DNA of 47,055 bases from an uncultured Bacillaceae bacterium (GTDB taxonomy: Bacteria > Bacillota > Bacilli > Bacillales > Alkalibacillaceae), in NCBI GenBank assembly GCA_937983065.1, contig CALKAL010000040.1:1-47055 (forward strand). The letters run 5' to 3'. The notes beneath the pieces were generated by a model. That model saw only the letters and a program-made list of their open reading frames with translations. It was not told where the DNA came from and made no database searches. Position numbers and translations under genes: made by a program. Below are positions 26,018 to 35,337 of this stretch, one piece after another. How positions within the stretch are numbered: position 1 is the first letter of the stretch; every line of letters begins with the position of its first letter.

Positions 26018-26581
26018 ATGAAACTTAGAAAAAAAGAACGACAAGAGTCACTAAAAAAAATGATTGAAGAAACGCCTTTTATTACAGATGAGGAGTTAGC
26101 AGCTACTTTTAACGTGAGCATTCAAACGATTAGACTTGACCGACTAGAATTAGCCATTCCAGAATTAAGAGAGCGGATTAAATATGTTGCTAAGAAAAAT
26201 TGGAATGAGACAGTTAGAGCGCTACCGTTAGAAGAAGTGATCGGTGAAGTGATTGATTTAGATTTAGATAACACCGCTATATCTATCTTAGATATTAAAG
26301 AGGAGCATGTTTTTTCAAGAAATTTAATCGCGAGAGGACATCATTTGTTTGCTCAAGCAAATTCATTAGCTGTGGCCGTTATTAACGATGAGCTTGCCTT
26401 AACAGCTAAAGCGGATATTTATTTTACCCGACCCGTTAAAGTAAATGAACGGGTTGTCGCAAAAGCTTCCGTAACAGGGGAAGATCAAAAGGGACGAACG
26501 ATTGTTGAAGTTAAAAGTTATGTGAACAATGAACCTGTATTTGAAGGAACATTTCATATGTATCGAACGACGGATCAATGA
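26018..26581 (+). CDS. fapR: FapR, malonyl-CoA-responsive repressor of lipid synthesis
   Basis: 187-residue transcription factor. An N-terminal DeoR-like helix-turn-helix (about 10-50; TDEELAATFNVSIQTIRLDR) is followed by a hot-dog fold that binds malonyl-CoA (ARGHHLFAQANSLAVAVIND and the C-terminal VKVNERVVAKASV region). In B. subtilis FapR represses the fap regulon (fapR-plsX-fabD-fabG, fabH and others). It heads the plsX-fabD-fabG-acpP operon here, with its own operator just upstream. GGTGAAAGA lies before the ATG. Confidence 0.96.
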   Translation: MKLRKKERQESLKKMIEETPFITDEELAATFNVSIQTIRLDRLELAIPELRERIKYVAKKNWNETVRALPLEEVIGEVIDLDLDNTAISILDIKEEHVFSRNLIARGHHLFAQANSLAVAVINDELALTAKADIYFTRPVKVNERVVAKASVTGEDQKGRTIVEVKSYVNNEPVFEGTFHMYRTTDQ

Positions 26582-26598
26582 AAAAAGGGGACTAAAAT

Positions 26599-27600
26599 AT
26601 GAAAATAGCAATCGATGCAATGGGTGGCGACCATGCACCCGAACAAATTGTTAAAGGTGCACAACTAGCGATTGATCATTATGACGATTTAGAAATTACG
26701 CTTTATGGTGATGAAGAACAAGTTAAAAAATTTTTAACAAAGGATGAACGGATTACAATCCATCATACGACTGAAAAAATTGAAAGTACGGACGAGCCAA
26801 CTCGAGCAGTGAGAAGAAAGAAAGAAGCGTCGATGGTATTAATGGCTCAAGCTGTTAAAGATCAAGAGGCGAATGCTTGTATCTCTGCGGGAAATACAGG
26901 AGCTTTAATGACTGCAGGCCTTTTGAAGGTGGGACGGATCAAGGGAATCGATCGCCCAGCGTTAAGTCCAACATTACCTACGCTCGATGGTAAAGGCTTT
27001 TTATTTCTCGATGTTGGAGCGAATGTTGATGCAAAGCCTCAGCACCTCCTTCAATATGGAATCATCGGCTCTATTTATGTAGAACACGTTCGTGGCATTA
27101 AAAAGCCTCGAGTTGGACTGTTAAATGTCGGAACAGAGGACCAAAAAGGCTCAGAGCTCGTTAAAGAGGCATTCAACTTATTATCCGATGCACCTATCAA
27201 TTTTGTCGGTAATGTTGAAGCCCGAGATTTAATGGATGGTGTTGCGGATGTTGTTGTAACTGACGGCTTTTCTGGAAATATTGCGTTAAAATCAATTGAA
27301 GGAACAGCAATGGCTATTTTTTCAATGTTAAAGGAATCGTTTATGAAAAGCACGAAAACGAAATTAGCTGCCCTCGCCTTGAAAAAAGAATTTAAAGGGT
27401 TGAAAAATCAACTCGACTATTCCGAATATGGCGGTGCTGGATTATTTGGTTTAAGTGCACCAGTTATTAAAGCTCACGGTTCTTCAAATGATTTAGCTAT
27501 TTTTAATGCAATTAAGCAAACATACGATATCGTTAATAAAGATGTCGTTCGTTTAATAAAAGATGAAGTAGAAAAGTTAAAAGGGGAGACGGATGAATGA
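26599..27600 (+). CDS. plsX: Phosphate acyltransferase PlsX
   Basis: Converts acyl-ACP and phosphate to acyl-phosphate, the first step of phosphatidic acid synthesis and the entry point for FakA products. The 333-residue protein starts MKIAIDAMGGDHAP, the family signature. SAGNTGALMTAGL, PALSPTLPTLDGKGFLFLDV and VVVTDGFSGNIALKSIEG follow. It ends in a 4-bp overlap with fabD and is controlled by the FapR operator upstream of fapR. Confidence 0.97.
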   Translation: MKIAIDAMGGDHAPEQIVKGAQLAIDHYDDLEITLYGDEEQVKKFLTKDERITIHHTTEKIESTDEPTRAVRRKKEASMVLMAQAVKDQEANACISAGNTGALMTAGLLKVGRIKGIDRPALSPTLPTLDGKGFLFLDVGANVDAKPQHLLQYGIIGSIYVEHVRGIKKPRVGLLNVGTEDQKGSELVKEAFNLLSDAPINFVGNVEARDLMDGVADVVVTDGFSGNIALKSIEGTAMAIFSMLKESFMKSTKTKLAALALKKEFKGLKNQLDYSEYGGAGLFGLSAPVIKAHGSSNDLAIFNAIKQTYDIVNKDVVRLIKDEVEKLKGETDE

Positions 27601-28541
27601 CGAATCAGATTGCTTTTTTATTTCCTGGACAAGGCTCCCAATCAGTAGGCATGGGTCAAACCTTTTATGAAAGCTACGAAGAAATAAAAAAGATGTACGA
27701 AAAAGCGGATCAAATTTTAGGTTATAAATTATCAGATTTAATGTTAAACGGTCCAGAAGATCGATTAACAAAAACTGAAAACACGCAACCCGCATTATTT
27801 CTTTTAAGTGCAGCTATTTTTAATTTAATTGAAAAAGAAGGAATTATACCGAATGCAGTAGCGGGTCATAGTTTAGGAGAGTATAGTGCGTTATATGCAG
27901 CCAAGTCTCTTTCCTTTGATGATGCGATTCATTTAGTACATATGCGAGGGAAGTTGATGGAAGAAGCTGTTCCTTCTGGTCAAGGAACGATGGCTGCCGT
28001 ATTAGGTGCGGATGAGACACTGATTGAAGAAGTGACGAAAAAAGTGACTGATGCTGGTGATGTCGTCAATGTCGCTAATTTTAATTCCCCAGGACAAATT
28101 GTTATTTCAGGAACTAAAGAAGGAGTACTAAAAGCAACAGAATTACTGAAAAATAACGGTGCGAAAAGGGTCATTCCCCTTAATGTTAGTGGGCCGTTTC
28201 ATTCGGAATTAATGAGACCAGCGAGTACAACGTTTTCTCAAGAATTAAACCAAGTGACAATTAATGATGCGGAAATTCCGGTTTATGCTAACGTAACCGC
28301 AAAGCCTGTACAAAATCGTGAAGACATACAAAACTTACTAATCGAGCAACTTTTTTCACCAGTTCAATTTACCCAATCGATTGAACAGATGATTACTGAT
28401 GGCATAGATACTTTTGTTGAAGTTGGGAATGGAAAAGTGTTATCTGGATTAGTGAAAAAAATTAATCGGAAAGTAACGATTTATTCGGTTAACGATGTTG
28501 AATCTTATCAACAATTTATTAAAGCGATAAAGGAGGAGTAA
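27597..28541 (+). CDS. fabD: Malonyl-CoA:ACP transacylase
   Basis: Loads malonyl groups onto ACP for fatty-acid elongation. In 314 residues it shows FLFPGQGSQSVGMGQTFYES at the start, the nucleophile motif GHSLGEYSALYAA (Ser near 91) and the catalytic His region NVSGPFHSELMRPA. The ATG overlaps the plsX stop by 4 bp. fabG follows after 3 bp, so plsX, fabD and fabG are translationally coupled. Confidence 0.97.
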   Translation: MTNQIAFLFPGQGSQSVGMGQTFYESYEEIKKMYEKADQILGYKLSDLMLNGPEDRLTKTENTQPALFLLSAAIFNLIEKEGIIPNAVAGHSLGEYSALYAAKSLSFDDAIHLVHMRGKLMEEAVPSGQGTMAAVLGADETLIEEVTKKVTDAGDVVNVANFNSPGQIVISGTKEGVLKATELLKNNGAKRVIPLNVSGPFHSELMRPASTTFSQELNQVTINDAEIPVYANVTAKPVQNREDIQNLLIEQLFSPVQFTQSIEQMITDGIDTFVEVGNGKVLSGLVKKINRKVTIYSVNDVESYQQFIKAIKEE

Positions 28542-28544
28542 AAT

Positions 28545-29285
28545 ATGTTAGAAGGAAAAAATGCCCTTGTTACAGGAGCTTCAAGAGGAATCGGTAGGGC
28601 AATTGCTTTAGAGCTTGCTCGAAATGGTGCTAACGTCGTTGTGAACTATGCTGGGAGCAAAGACAAAGCCGAAGCCGTCGTGAATGAAATTGAAGCTTTA
28701 GGAAGAAAAGCAGTGGCGATTCAAGCAAACGTCGCAAATAGTGAAGAAGTGACAGCCCTTGTAAAAGATACAATTGACCAACTCGGGTCGATTGATATAT
28801 TAGTGAATAATGCTGGCATTAATCGCGATAATCTTCTTATGCGAATGAAAGAAGATGAATTCGATGATGTTATAGAGACGAATTTAAAAGGAGTATTTAA
28901 CTGTATTAAAGCAGTGACTCGCCCAATGATGAGACAACGTTCTGGTAAAATTATTAATCTTGCCTCAGTCGTTGCGGTTGCAGGGAATCCTGGTCAAGTT
29001 AACTATGTAGCCGCTAAAGCTGGTGTAATCGGCATGACAAAAACGGTAGCTAAAGAGCTCGCTTCAAGAAATATTCATGTTAACGCGGTTGCACCTGGAT
29101 ATATCGCGACGGATATGACTGATGAGCTTCCAGATAATATTAAGGAGCAAATGTTAGATCTTATCCCGGTAAACCGTTTAGGTGAACCGGAGGATGTTGC
29201 TAAAGTCGTTCGATTTTTAGCGTCCGAGGATTCGGATTATATGACTGGACAAACTATTCATGTCGATGGTGGTATGGTCATGTAA
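28545..29285 (+). CDS. fabG: 3-oxoacyl-ACP reductase
   Basis: NADPH-dependent reductase of the fatty-acid cycle, a short-chain dehydrogenase of 246 residues. The cofactor site GASRGIGRA lies near 10-18, LVNNAGINRDNLLMRM near 85-100, the catalytic Ser in NLASVVAVAGNPGQV and the Tyr-x3-Lys pair in NYVAAKAG. It starts 3 bp after fabD with AAAGGAGGAG across the junction. Confidence 0.97.
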   Translation: MLEGKNALVTGASRGIGRAIALELARNGANVVVNYAGSKDKAEAVVNEIEALGRKAVAIQANVANSEEVTALVKDTIDQLGSIDILVNNAGINRDNLLMRMKEDEFDDVIETNLKGVFNCIKAVTRPMMRQRSGKIINLASVVAVAGNPGQVNYVAAKAGVIGMTKTVAKELASRNIHVNAVAPGYIATDMTDELPDNIKEQMLDLIPVNRLGEPEDVAKVVRFLASEDSDYMTGQTIHVDGGMVM

Positions 29286-29319
29286 TATTTGGATATCCTT
29301 TTGAAAGGGGGTGAGTTGA

Positions 29320-29556
29320 ATGTCAGATGAAATCTTTAACAAAGTAAAAGATATTATCGTTGATCGTTTAGAAGTTGATGAAGCTAAAGTGACAAAGGAT
29401 GCTTCATTTAGAGATGATTTAGAAGCGGATTCTTTAGATGTTGTTGAATTAGTAATGGAGCTTGAAGATGAGTTCGGTTTAGAAATTTCTGATGAGGATG
29501 CTGAGAAAATATCAACAGTTGGTGATGCTGTCGATTACATAAGCAGCAACCAATAA
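29320..29556 (+). CDS. acpP: Acyl carrier protein
   Basis: Small acidic carrier (78 residues) for fatty-acid synthesis. The phosphopantetheine serine sits in EADSLDVVELVMELEDEF, the universal DSLD motif. The protein begins MSDEIFNKVKDIIVDRL. AAAGGGGGTGAG lies well placed before the ATG, which suggests high translation. It follows fabG after 34 bp and ends at a hairpin. Confidence 0.97.
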   Translation: MSDEIFNKVKDIIVDRLEVDEAKVTKDASFRDDLEADSLDVVELVMELEDEFGLEISDEDAEKISTVGDAVDYISSNQ

Positions 29557-29565
29557 TTTATTGTT

Positions 29566-29596
29566 GAGGATGGCCAACTTTAGCCATCCTCATCTT
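29566..29596 (+). terminator. Hairpin after acpP (weak terminator)
   Basis: GAGGATGGC (29566-29574) pairs with GCCATCCTC (29583-29591) perfectly, but the tail is ATCTTCA rather than a full T run. It may allow read-through into rnc. Confidence 0.6.
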
Positions 29597-29613
29597 CATA
29601 AGTAGGTGAAAAA

Positions 29614-30303
29614 ATGTTAAAGTCATTTCAACAAAAAATAAATATCGTATTCAAGAACGAGCAATTATTAACACAAGCATTAACGCATACATCATATGTG
29701 AATGAGCACCGAAATCGAAAGCAGAAAGATAATGAACGATTAGAATTTCTCGGAGACGCTGTACTAGAATTAGCTGTTTCCCAATATTTATTCCGCAATT
29801 ATCCCGAACTCAAGGAAGGCGAATTAACGAAAATTCGTGCAAATATCGTCTGTGAGCCATCATTAGAACAGTTTGCAAAAAAAATAGCACTTAATGAATA
29901 TCTTTTACTCGGGAAAGGGGAAGAAAATAACGGCGGACGGTTAAAACCATCGATTCTTTCGGATGCATTTGAAGCTTTAATTGGTGCCATTTATTTAGAT
30001 CAAGGACTTGAAAAAGTTTCTTCATTTTTGGATCAAGTTATTTTCGCTAACTTCGATGCCAGTGCTTTTTCACATGTGATGGATTATAAAACGGCTTTAC
30101 AAGAAAAAGTTCAGAAAAAAGGCGAGGTCGTTACGTATGAAATAGTTAAAGAGATTGGACCAGCCCATAGCAAAGAATTTGTCTCCCATGCTATTGTTGA
30201 TGGTGAAATTGTCGGTATAGGAAAAGGAAAGTCAAAAAAAGATGCAGAGCAAAGAGCGGCTAAGGAAGCGTTAAATCAATACGAGAAGGCGAATAGAGGA
30301 TAA
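29614..30303 (+). CDS. rnc: Ribonuclease III
   Basis: Double-strand-specific endoribonuclease for rRNA and scRNA processing. The 229-residue protein has the signature NERLEFLGDAVLELAVS near residue 40, with metal-binding Glu and Asp, and the second acidic site in SDAFEALIGAIYLD (about 115-128). A dsRNA-binding domain occupies about 155-225 (DYKTALQEKVQKKG to KKDAEQRAAKEAL). GTAGGTG precedes the ATG. It is followed by a terminator, not directly by smc. Confidence 0.97.
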   Translation: MLKSFQQKINIVFKNEQLLTQALTHTSYVNEHRNRKQKDNERLEFLGDAVLELAVSQYLFRNYPELKEGELTKIRANIVCEPSLEQFAKKIALNEYLLLGKGEENNGGRLKPSILSDAFEALIGAIYLDQGLEKVSSFLDQVIFANFDASAFSHVMDYKTALQEKVQKKGEVVTYEIVKEIGPAHSKEFVSHAIVDGEIVGIGKGKSKKDAEQRAAKEALNQYEKANRG

Positions 30304-30313
30304 GACAATTATG

Positions 30314-30374
30314 AAAGTAAATACGAACAATTAAGCAATAAATCAACATTGATAATTGTTCGTGTTTACTTTTT
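30314..30374 (+). terminator. Terminator after rnc
   Basis: A 20-bp stem (30314-30333 against 30353-30372) with one G-U pair is followed by TTTTT. Its outer arms contain GTAAATACGAACAATTA and its complement. It separates rnc from the convergent small gene and may stop both. Confidence 0.88.
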
Positions 30375-30411
30375 AATATCATAGACGATATTTTACTTTG
30401 AAAGGCTTAAA

Positions 30412-30636
30412 TTATTCTTTTCTAAATCTTTTTAACTCATCAATGATAGCATGTATTTCTGAAACGCTTATATTGTCCTTACTTTTAACCATTTCATATA
30501 AATCTTTAATATCGTCGTAATGAGTTAAATCATAATGTTCAGGCTTCATGACCGTAGGATTTAATACGTGTAAGTATTTCGTTAAATCTTCAATCATGTA
30601 TTTTAAATTTTCAAAGGTCGCCTCATTTAAGTTCAT
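30412..30636 (-). CDS. DUF1128/UPF0435-family small protein
   Basis: 74 residues on the minus strand, starting MNLNEATFENLKYMIEDLTK and ending AIIDELKRFRKE. The ATG at 30636 is preceded by TAGGAGTGAAAAC; an in-frame start at 30654 has no such site. Length and the C-terminal LYEMVKSKDNISVSEIHAII pattern fit the UPF0435 (DUF1128) family of Bacillota, e.g. B. subtilis YfkK, an uncharacterised helical protein. Its place between rnc and smc, opposite to both, is unlike B. subtilis. No function can be assigned. Confidence 0.75.
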   Translation of the reverse strand: MNLNEATFENLKYMIEDLTKYLHVLNPTVMKPEHYDLTHYDDIKDLYEMVKSKDNISVSEIHAIIDELKRFRKE

Positions 30637-30662
30637 GTTTTCACTCCTAATCAATATTGTCG

Positions 30663-30691
30663 TTACCTTCTTATGTTACCGTTTTTATGAT
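30663..30691 (+). promoter_or_regulatory. Candidate smc promoter
   Basis: TTACCT (30663-30668) and TATGAT (30686-30691) are 17 bp apart, about 55 bp before smc. GTTACC occurs twice in this stretch (30662-30667 and 30675-30680), 13 bp apart. Confidence 0.5.
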
Positions 30692-30745
30692 AAAATAGAA
30701 AGGCTTAAATGTGAAAGAAAGACCATTTTAAGTAGGTGTATACAT

Positions 30746-33700
30746 ATGAAATTGAAAAAATTAGAAACAGTTGGCTTTAAATCATTTGCGGAACGGATTT
30801 CTGTTGATTTCGTCCCAGGGGTTACTGCTGTAGTCGGTCCAAATGGCAGTGGTAAATCAAACATAACCGATGCGATTCGTTGGGTGCTTGGGGAGCAGTC
30901 AGCAAAATCACTGAGAGGATCGAAAATGGAAGATATCATTTTCTCTGGAAGTGATTCGAGAAAACCATTAAACGTAGCCGAAGTGACATTAATTTTAGAT
31001 AATGAAGATCAAGCCTTACCAATTGATTATGAAGAAGTCGCTGTAACTAGAAGGGTGTACCGTTCAGGCGATAGTGAATATTTAATTAATAATGAGCCTT
31101 GTCGATTGAAAGACATTGTCGATTTGTTTATGGATTCTGGTTTAGGCAAAGAAGCGTTCTCCATTATTAGTCAAGGGAAAGTTGAAGAAATTTTAAGCTC
31201 AAAATCAGAAGATCGGCGGACAATTTTTGAAGAAGCTGCTGGTGTTTTAAAATATAAACAACGAAAATTAAAAGCGGTTAAAAAGCTACATGAAACCGAT
31301 GATAATTTAAGCCGTGTTGAAGATATTATTCATGAAATCGAAGGCCAGTTAGAACCGTTAAAGGAACAAGCTGCAGTAGCTAGAGACTATTTAGATAAAA
31401 AAGAAGAGCTTAAAAAGCATGAAGTATCACTAATCGTTACGGAAATTGAACAGATCCACCGAGAATGGTCTGAACTTTTACGAACCATTGATGCGAATAA
31501 AGCGATTTTAATTGAAAAGCAAACGACGATTCAAACGGAAGAAGCTGAAATTGAAACATATCAAGCTCATATTCAAAAGCTCGATGAAAAAATTGAATCA
31601 TTACAAGAAGAAAAGTTAAATTTAACCCAATTAATTGAACAATTAGATGGGCAAAAAAATGTGTTAGAAGAACGGCTAAAACATTATGATGAAAATAAAG
31701 AAAAGCTTTTAAATGATATTACGATTAAACAAGATTTAATTGATCAATACACGCTCGATTTAGAAGATCAGGAAAAACGACTGCAATATTTAAAGCAAAC
31801 GAGAGATGAAACGAAGGCTCATATTGCGTCAATCAAAGAGCAATTGCAGGACTTAAACTTAGACATTGACGCAAAGATTGAATCGTTAAAAGCAGAGTAT
31901 ATTGATTTAATGAATAAGCAAGCCATTAATCGGAATGAAAAAGCATCGTTAGAAAAACAAATCGAACAACTCAAATTCCGTCAACAAAAATTAGATGAAC
32001 GATTTAAACAGATGATTTTTGAACGAGAGCAAATTGAAAAAGATTATGCTACTAATGAAAAAGAAAAAAATGAAATTGCTGAAAAAATCGCCACAAAAGA
32101 AATTGAAACTGAAGAACTGATGGAAAAGCTGTCACAACTTCAACTAGAAATTGAAGAAGACGAAGGAAAATTACAACAAGGATTAAGAATTATTGAGCAG
32201 CTTCGTTCAAAAAAAGAAATGCTAGAAGATATGAAACACTCGTATAGCGGGTTTTATTTCGGTGTGAAATCAATTCTTCAAGCAAAGGAAAGAAATGAAG
32301 TAAGTGGCGTTCACGGAGCCGTTTTGCAATTGTTAAACATAAATAAAGAGTATGTACTTGCGGTTGAGACGGCTTTAGGCTCCCAAGCTCAGCATATCGT
32401 CGTATCAAATGAAGAAGATGCGAGACATGCCATCTATTGGTTGAAAAAGACGAACAATGGGCGAGCGACCTTTTTACCGATGACGACTATGAAACGTCGC
32501 TATTTAGACAATCAATTACTTGAAAAACTTAATCAAACGAAAGGATTTGTCGGTGTTGCATCTGATTTAGTAAATTATGATGACGCATACGATCACATTA
32601 TTCGTTATTTATTAGGTACTGTCATTATCGCTGAAACGTTAAAAGATGCTCAAATGATTGCGAAACTCATTAATTATCGTTATCGTGTCGTCACATTAGA
32701 TGGGGATGTTATTAACCCTGGTGGTTCAATGAGTGGTGGTGCGAAAAATAAAACGAATCAAGTATCACTTTTTACTAGAGAAGAGGAATTAAAGGATGTT
32801 TCAGAACGTCTAATTACTTTTGAAGCTAGAAGTGAACAATTTTCACAAAACATCCAACAAAAAAAGCGCACTTTGAATAACGAAAAAGAAAGTTTAGCAA
32901 AGCTCGAGCAAAATAAAAATGCTTTAAAAGAATTAGAGCAACAGCTATCTCAGTCGATTCGCACCCTTGACATTCAACTGACTTCGTTTAATGACCAATT
33001 AAAAGTGTATGATCAAGAAACGAAGCAATATGACGATGAAACAGCAATGATGGAAAAAGAAATTGAAAAAATTGAGCGTGAATTAGAAACGGATCGCGAA
33101 AAAGAAGAAAGCTTAAGAAACGAGATTGATCATTTGACAGAAAATCAATCGATGTATAAAGAAAAAGTTGATTCGTTAAAAGAGCAATTGAATGTGATGC
33201 AAATTCGTTTAGCTGAACAAGAAAGTGATGTTCGCAATAATGAAGAAAAGTTAACTCAATTACAACAAAGCTTCAATGAAGAAACGTCTGAATTAAACAC
33301 ATTAAAAGACGATCTTAATCGACTTGAGGAATCTTATCATAATATGAATAAAGTAAGCGAGTTATCTGAACAAGTAACTGAGTCAAGGGGTAAACTCGTT
33401 CACGTTGATAGTGAGCTTGAAACGACACGTAATACTCGATACGAAATGACGCAAAAGCGGAATGATTTAGAGCGAGAAATAAGAGAAAGAAAAAAGCAAT
33501 ATGATCAAGAAAACAGCAAGGTGCAACAATTAGAAGTTAAAGCGAATCGTTTAGATGTTGATTTAGAGAACCGATTAAATCATTTAAGAGAAGAATATAC
33601 ATTATCCTTTGAGAAAGCGAAAACAGATTACGGTTTAACGGAACAACTGGATGAAACGAGACAGAAAGTTAAATTTATAAAGAAAGAAATAGCGGAGTTA

Positions 33701-34315
33701 GGAACTGTCAACCTTGGCTCGATTGAGGAATTTGAAAGAATTCAAGAACGTTATACATTTTTAACAGAGCAACAAAATGACTTAATCGAAGCAAAGGAAA
33801 CATTACTATCCATCATTGATGAGATGGACGAGGAAATGATTCGTAAATTTAGTGAGACGTTTGAACAAATTCAAAAACAATTTTCAGTAGTGTTTAAAGA
33901 ATTGTTCGGAGGCGGTCAAGCAGAGCTCACTTTATCAAACCCTGATGACTTACTCGAAACGGGTGTTGATATTATTGCACAGCCTCCCGGGAAGAAGCTT
34001 CAGCATTTAAGTTTATTATCTGGGGGAGAACGTGCCTTAACAGCGATTGCTTTATTATTTGCTATATTACGAGTAAGACCAGTTCCTTTTTGTGTACTAG
34101 ACGAAGTTGAAGCTGCGTTAGATGAAGCGAATGTCGTTCGATTCGGTCAATATTTAAAACAATTTTCTAATGATACACAGTTTATCGTCATTACTCACCG
34201 AAAAGGAACGATGGAGTTTGCTGATGTTTTATATGGAGTGACGATGCAAGAATCAGGTGTGTCAAAACTTGTTTCTGTCAAGCTCGAAGAAACAGAGGAA
34301 ATGATTTTAACATAG
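30746..34315 (+). CDS. smc: Chromosome partition protein Smc
   Basis: SMC ATPase that, with ScpA/ScpB, compacts and aligns sister chromosomes. From ATG 30746 the protein has 1189 residues, like B. subtilis Smc (1186). It starts MKLKKLETVGFKSFAER. Walker A GPNGSGKSN is near 31-39, long coiled coils (about 170-490 and 680-1020) flank the hinge (about 500-680), and the C-terminal head holds LSGGERALTAIALLFA near 1090 with Walker B VLDEVEAALDEA near 1118. An open frame extends upstream to 30548 but lies opposite the small gene and lacks a start signal. Confidence 0.98.
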   Translation: MKLKKLETVGFKSFAERISVDFVPGVTAVVGPNGSGKSNITDAIRWVLGEQSAKSLRGSKMEDIIFSGSDSRKPLNVAEVTLILDNEDQALPIDYEEVAVTRRVYRSGDSEYLINNEPCRLKDIVDLFMDSGLGKEAFSIISQGKVEEILSSKSEDRRTIFEEAAGVLKYKQRKLKAVKKLHETDDNLSRVEDIIHEIEGQLEPLKEQAAVARDYLDKKEELKKHEVSLIVTEIEQIHREWSELLRTIDANKAILIEKQTTIQTEEAEIETYQAHIQKLDEKIESLQEEKLNLTQLIEQLDGQKNVLEERLKHYDENKEKLLNDITIKQDLIDQYTLDLEDQEKRLQYLKQTRDETKAHIASIKEQLQDLNLDIDAKIESLKAEYIDLMNKQAINRNEKASLEKQIEQLKFRQQKLDERFKQMIFEREQIEKDYATNEKEKNEIAEKIATKEIETEELMEKLSQLQLEIEEDEGKLQQGLRIIEQLRSKKEMLEDMKHSYSGFYFGVKSILQAKERNEVSGVHGAVLQLLNINKEYVLAVETALGSQAQHIVVSNEEDARHAIYWLKKTNNGRATFLPMTTMKRRYLDNQLLEKLNQTKGFVGVASDLVNYDDAYDHIIRYLLGTVIIAETLKDAQMIAKLINYRYRVVTLDGDVINPGGSMSGGAKNKTNQVSLFTREEELKDVSERLITFEARSEQFSQNIQQKKRTLNNEKESLAKLEQNKNALKELEQQLSQSIRTLDIQLTSFNDQLKVYDQETKQYDDETAMMEKEIEKIERELETDREKEESLRNEIDHLTENQSMYKEKVDSLKEQLNVMQIRLAEQESDVRNNEEKLTQLQQSFNEETSELNTLKDDLNRLEESYHNMNKVSELSEQVTESRGKLVHVDSELETTRNTRYEMTQKRNDLEREIRERKKQYDQENSKVQQLEVKANRLDVDLENRLNHLREEYTLSFEKAKTDYGLTEQLDETRQKVKFIKKEIAELGTVNLGSIEEFERIQERYTFLTEQQNDLIEAKETLLSIIDEMDEEMIRKFSETFEQIQKQFSVVFKELFGGGQAELTLSNPDDLLETGVDIIAQPPGKKLQHLSLLSGGERALTAIALLFAILRVRPVPFCVLDEVEAALDEANVVRFGQYLKQFSNDTQFIVITHRKGTMEFADVLYGVTMQESGVSKLVSVKLEETEEMILT

Positions 34316-34333
34316 AAAGGACGGGCAATTTTA

Positions 34334-35317
34334 ATGAGTTTTTTTCGTAAATTAAAAGATAAAATTAGTACGCAAACAGATCAAATGACGGAAAAATTTA
34401 AATCAGGCATGTCAAAAACGAGAGAGTCATTTACGACGAAGCTTAATGATCTCGTTGCAAAATACCGTAAAGTTGATGAAGATTTTTTCGAAGAGCTTGA
34501 AGAAATTCTTATTTCAGCAGATGTTGGTGTCGAGACGGTAATGACATTAATTGAAGAGCTTGAAATGGAAGTGAAGCGTCAAAACATTCAAGAACCAGAA
34601 AAAGTGAAGGAAGTTATTTCGGAAAAGCTCGTCGACATTTATTACGATGGCGATGATGCGTCTGTTGAACATTTAACGATGAGTGAAAGTGGCTTATCGA
34701 TTATTTTAGTTGTCGGTGTTAACGGAGTTGGTAAAACAACGACAATCGGAAAGCTCGCCCACCGTTTGAAAGAAGAAGGGAAGTCTGTCATGTTAGCGGC
34801 AGGAGATACGTTTCGAGCTGGTGCGATTGAGCAGCTTGAAGTGTGGGGTGAACGAGCAGGTGTAGAAGTCATTAAGCAAAGTGAAGGAAGTGACCCTGCT
34901 GCCGTTATTTACGATGGGATACAAGCGGCGAAATCCCGCGGTGTTGACGTCTTACTTTGTGATACAGCAGGAAGATTGCAAAACAAAGTGAATTTAATGA
35001 ATGAGTTAGCGAAGGTTAAAAAGGTCATTTCCCGTGAAGTTGATGGGGCGCCTCATGAAACATTGCTCGTATTAGATGCAACGACAGGACAAAATGCATT
35101 AAACCAGGCAAAAACGTTTAAAGAAGCAACTGACGTATCTGGGATCGTATTAACGAAATTAGATGGGACGGCTAAAGGTGGAATCGTTCTCGCCATTCGC
35201 CGGGAGATGGATATTCCTGTTAAATTTGTCGGCCTTGGTGAGCAGATGACTGATCTTCAACCGTTCGATGCTCATCAATTCGTCTACGGTTTATTCGGTG
35301 ATTTAATTAAAGAATAA
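34334..35317 (+). CDS. ftsY: Signal recognition particle receptor FtsY
   Basis: SRP GTPase that receives ribosome-nascent-chain complexes at the membrane. The 327-residue protein has a short charged N-terminal region, the NG domain with P-loop VVGVNGVGKTTTIGKLA near 127, GDTFRAGAIEQLE, DTAGRLQNK and TKLDGTAKGG. It lacks the long acidic A domain of E. coli FtsY, as in other Bacilli. It lies 18 bp after smc, so co-transcription is likely, and heads the ftsY-ylxM-ffh trio. Confidence 0.97.
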   Translation: MSFFRKLKDKISTQTDQMTEKFKSGMSKTRESFTTKLNDLVAKYRKVDEDFFEELEEILISADVGVETVMTLIEELEMEVKRQNIQEPEKVKEVISEKLVDIYYDGDDASVEHLTMSESGLSIILVVGVNGVGKTTTIGKLAHRLKEEGKSVMLAAGDTFRAGAIEQLEVWGERAGVEVIKQSEGSDPAAVIYDGIQAAKSRGVDVLLCDTAGRLQNKVNLMNELAKVKKVISREVDGAPHETLLVLDATTGQNALNQAKTFKEATDVSGIVLTKLDGTAKGGIVLAIRREMDIPVKFVGLGEQMTDLQPFDAHQFVYGLFGDLIKE

Positions 35318-35337
35318 TTTTTAGGAGAATATCATTC

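Noticed and set aside
30548..30745. N-terminal extension of Smc by 66 residues
   Set aside because: It lies opposite the small minus-strand gene, has no Shine-Dalgarno, and Smc proteins start at MKLKKLE.
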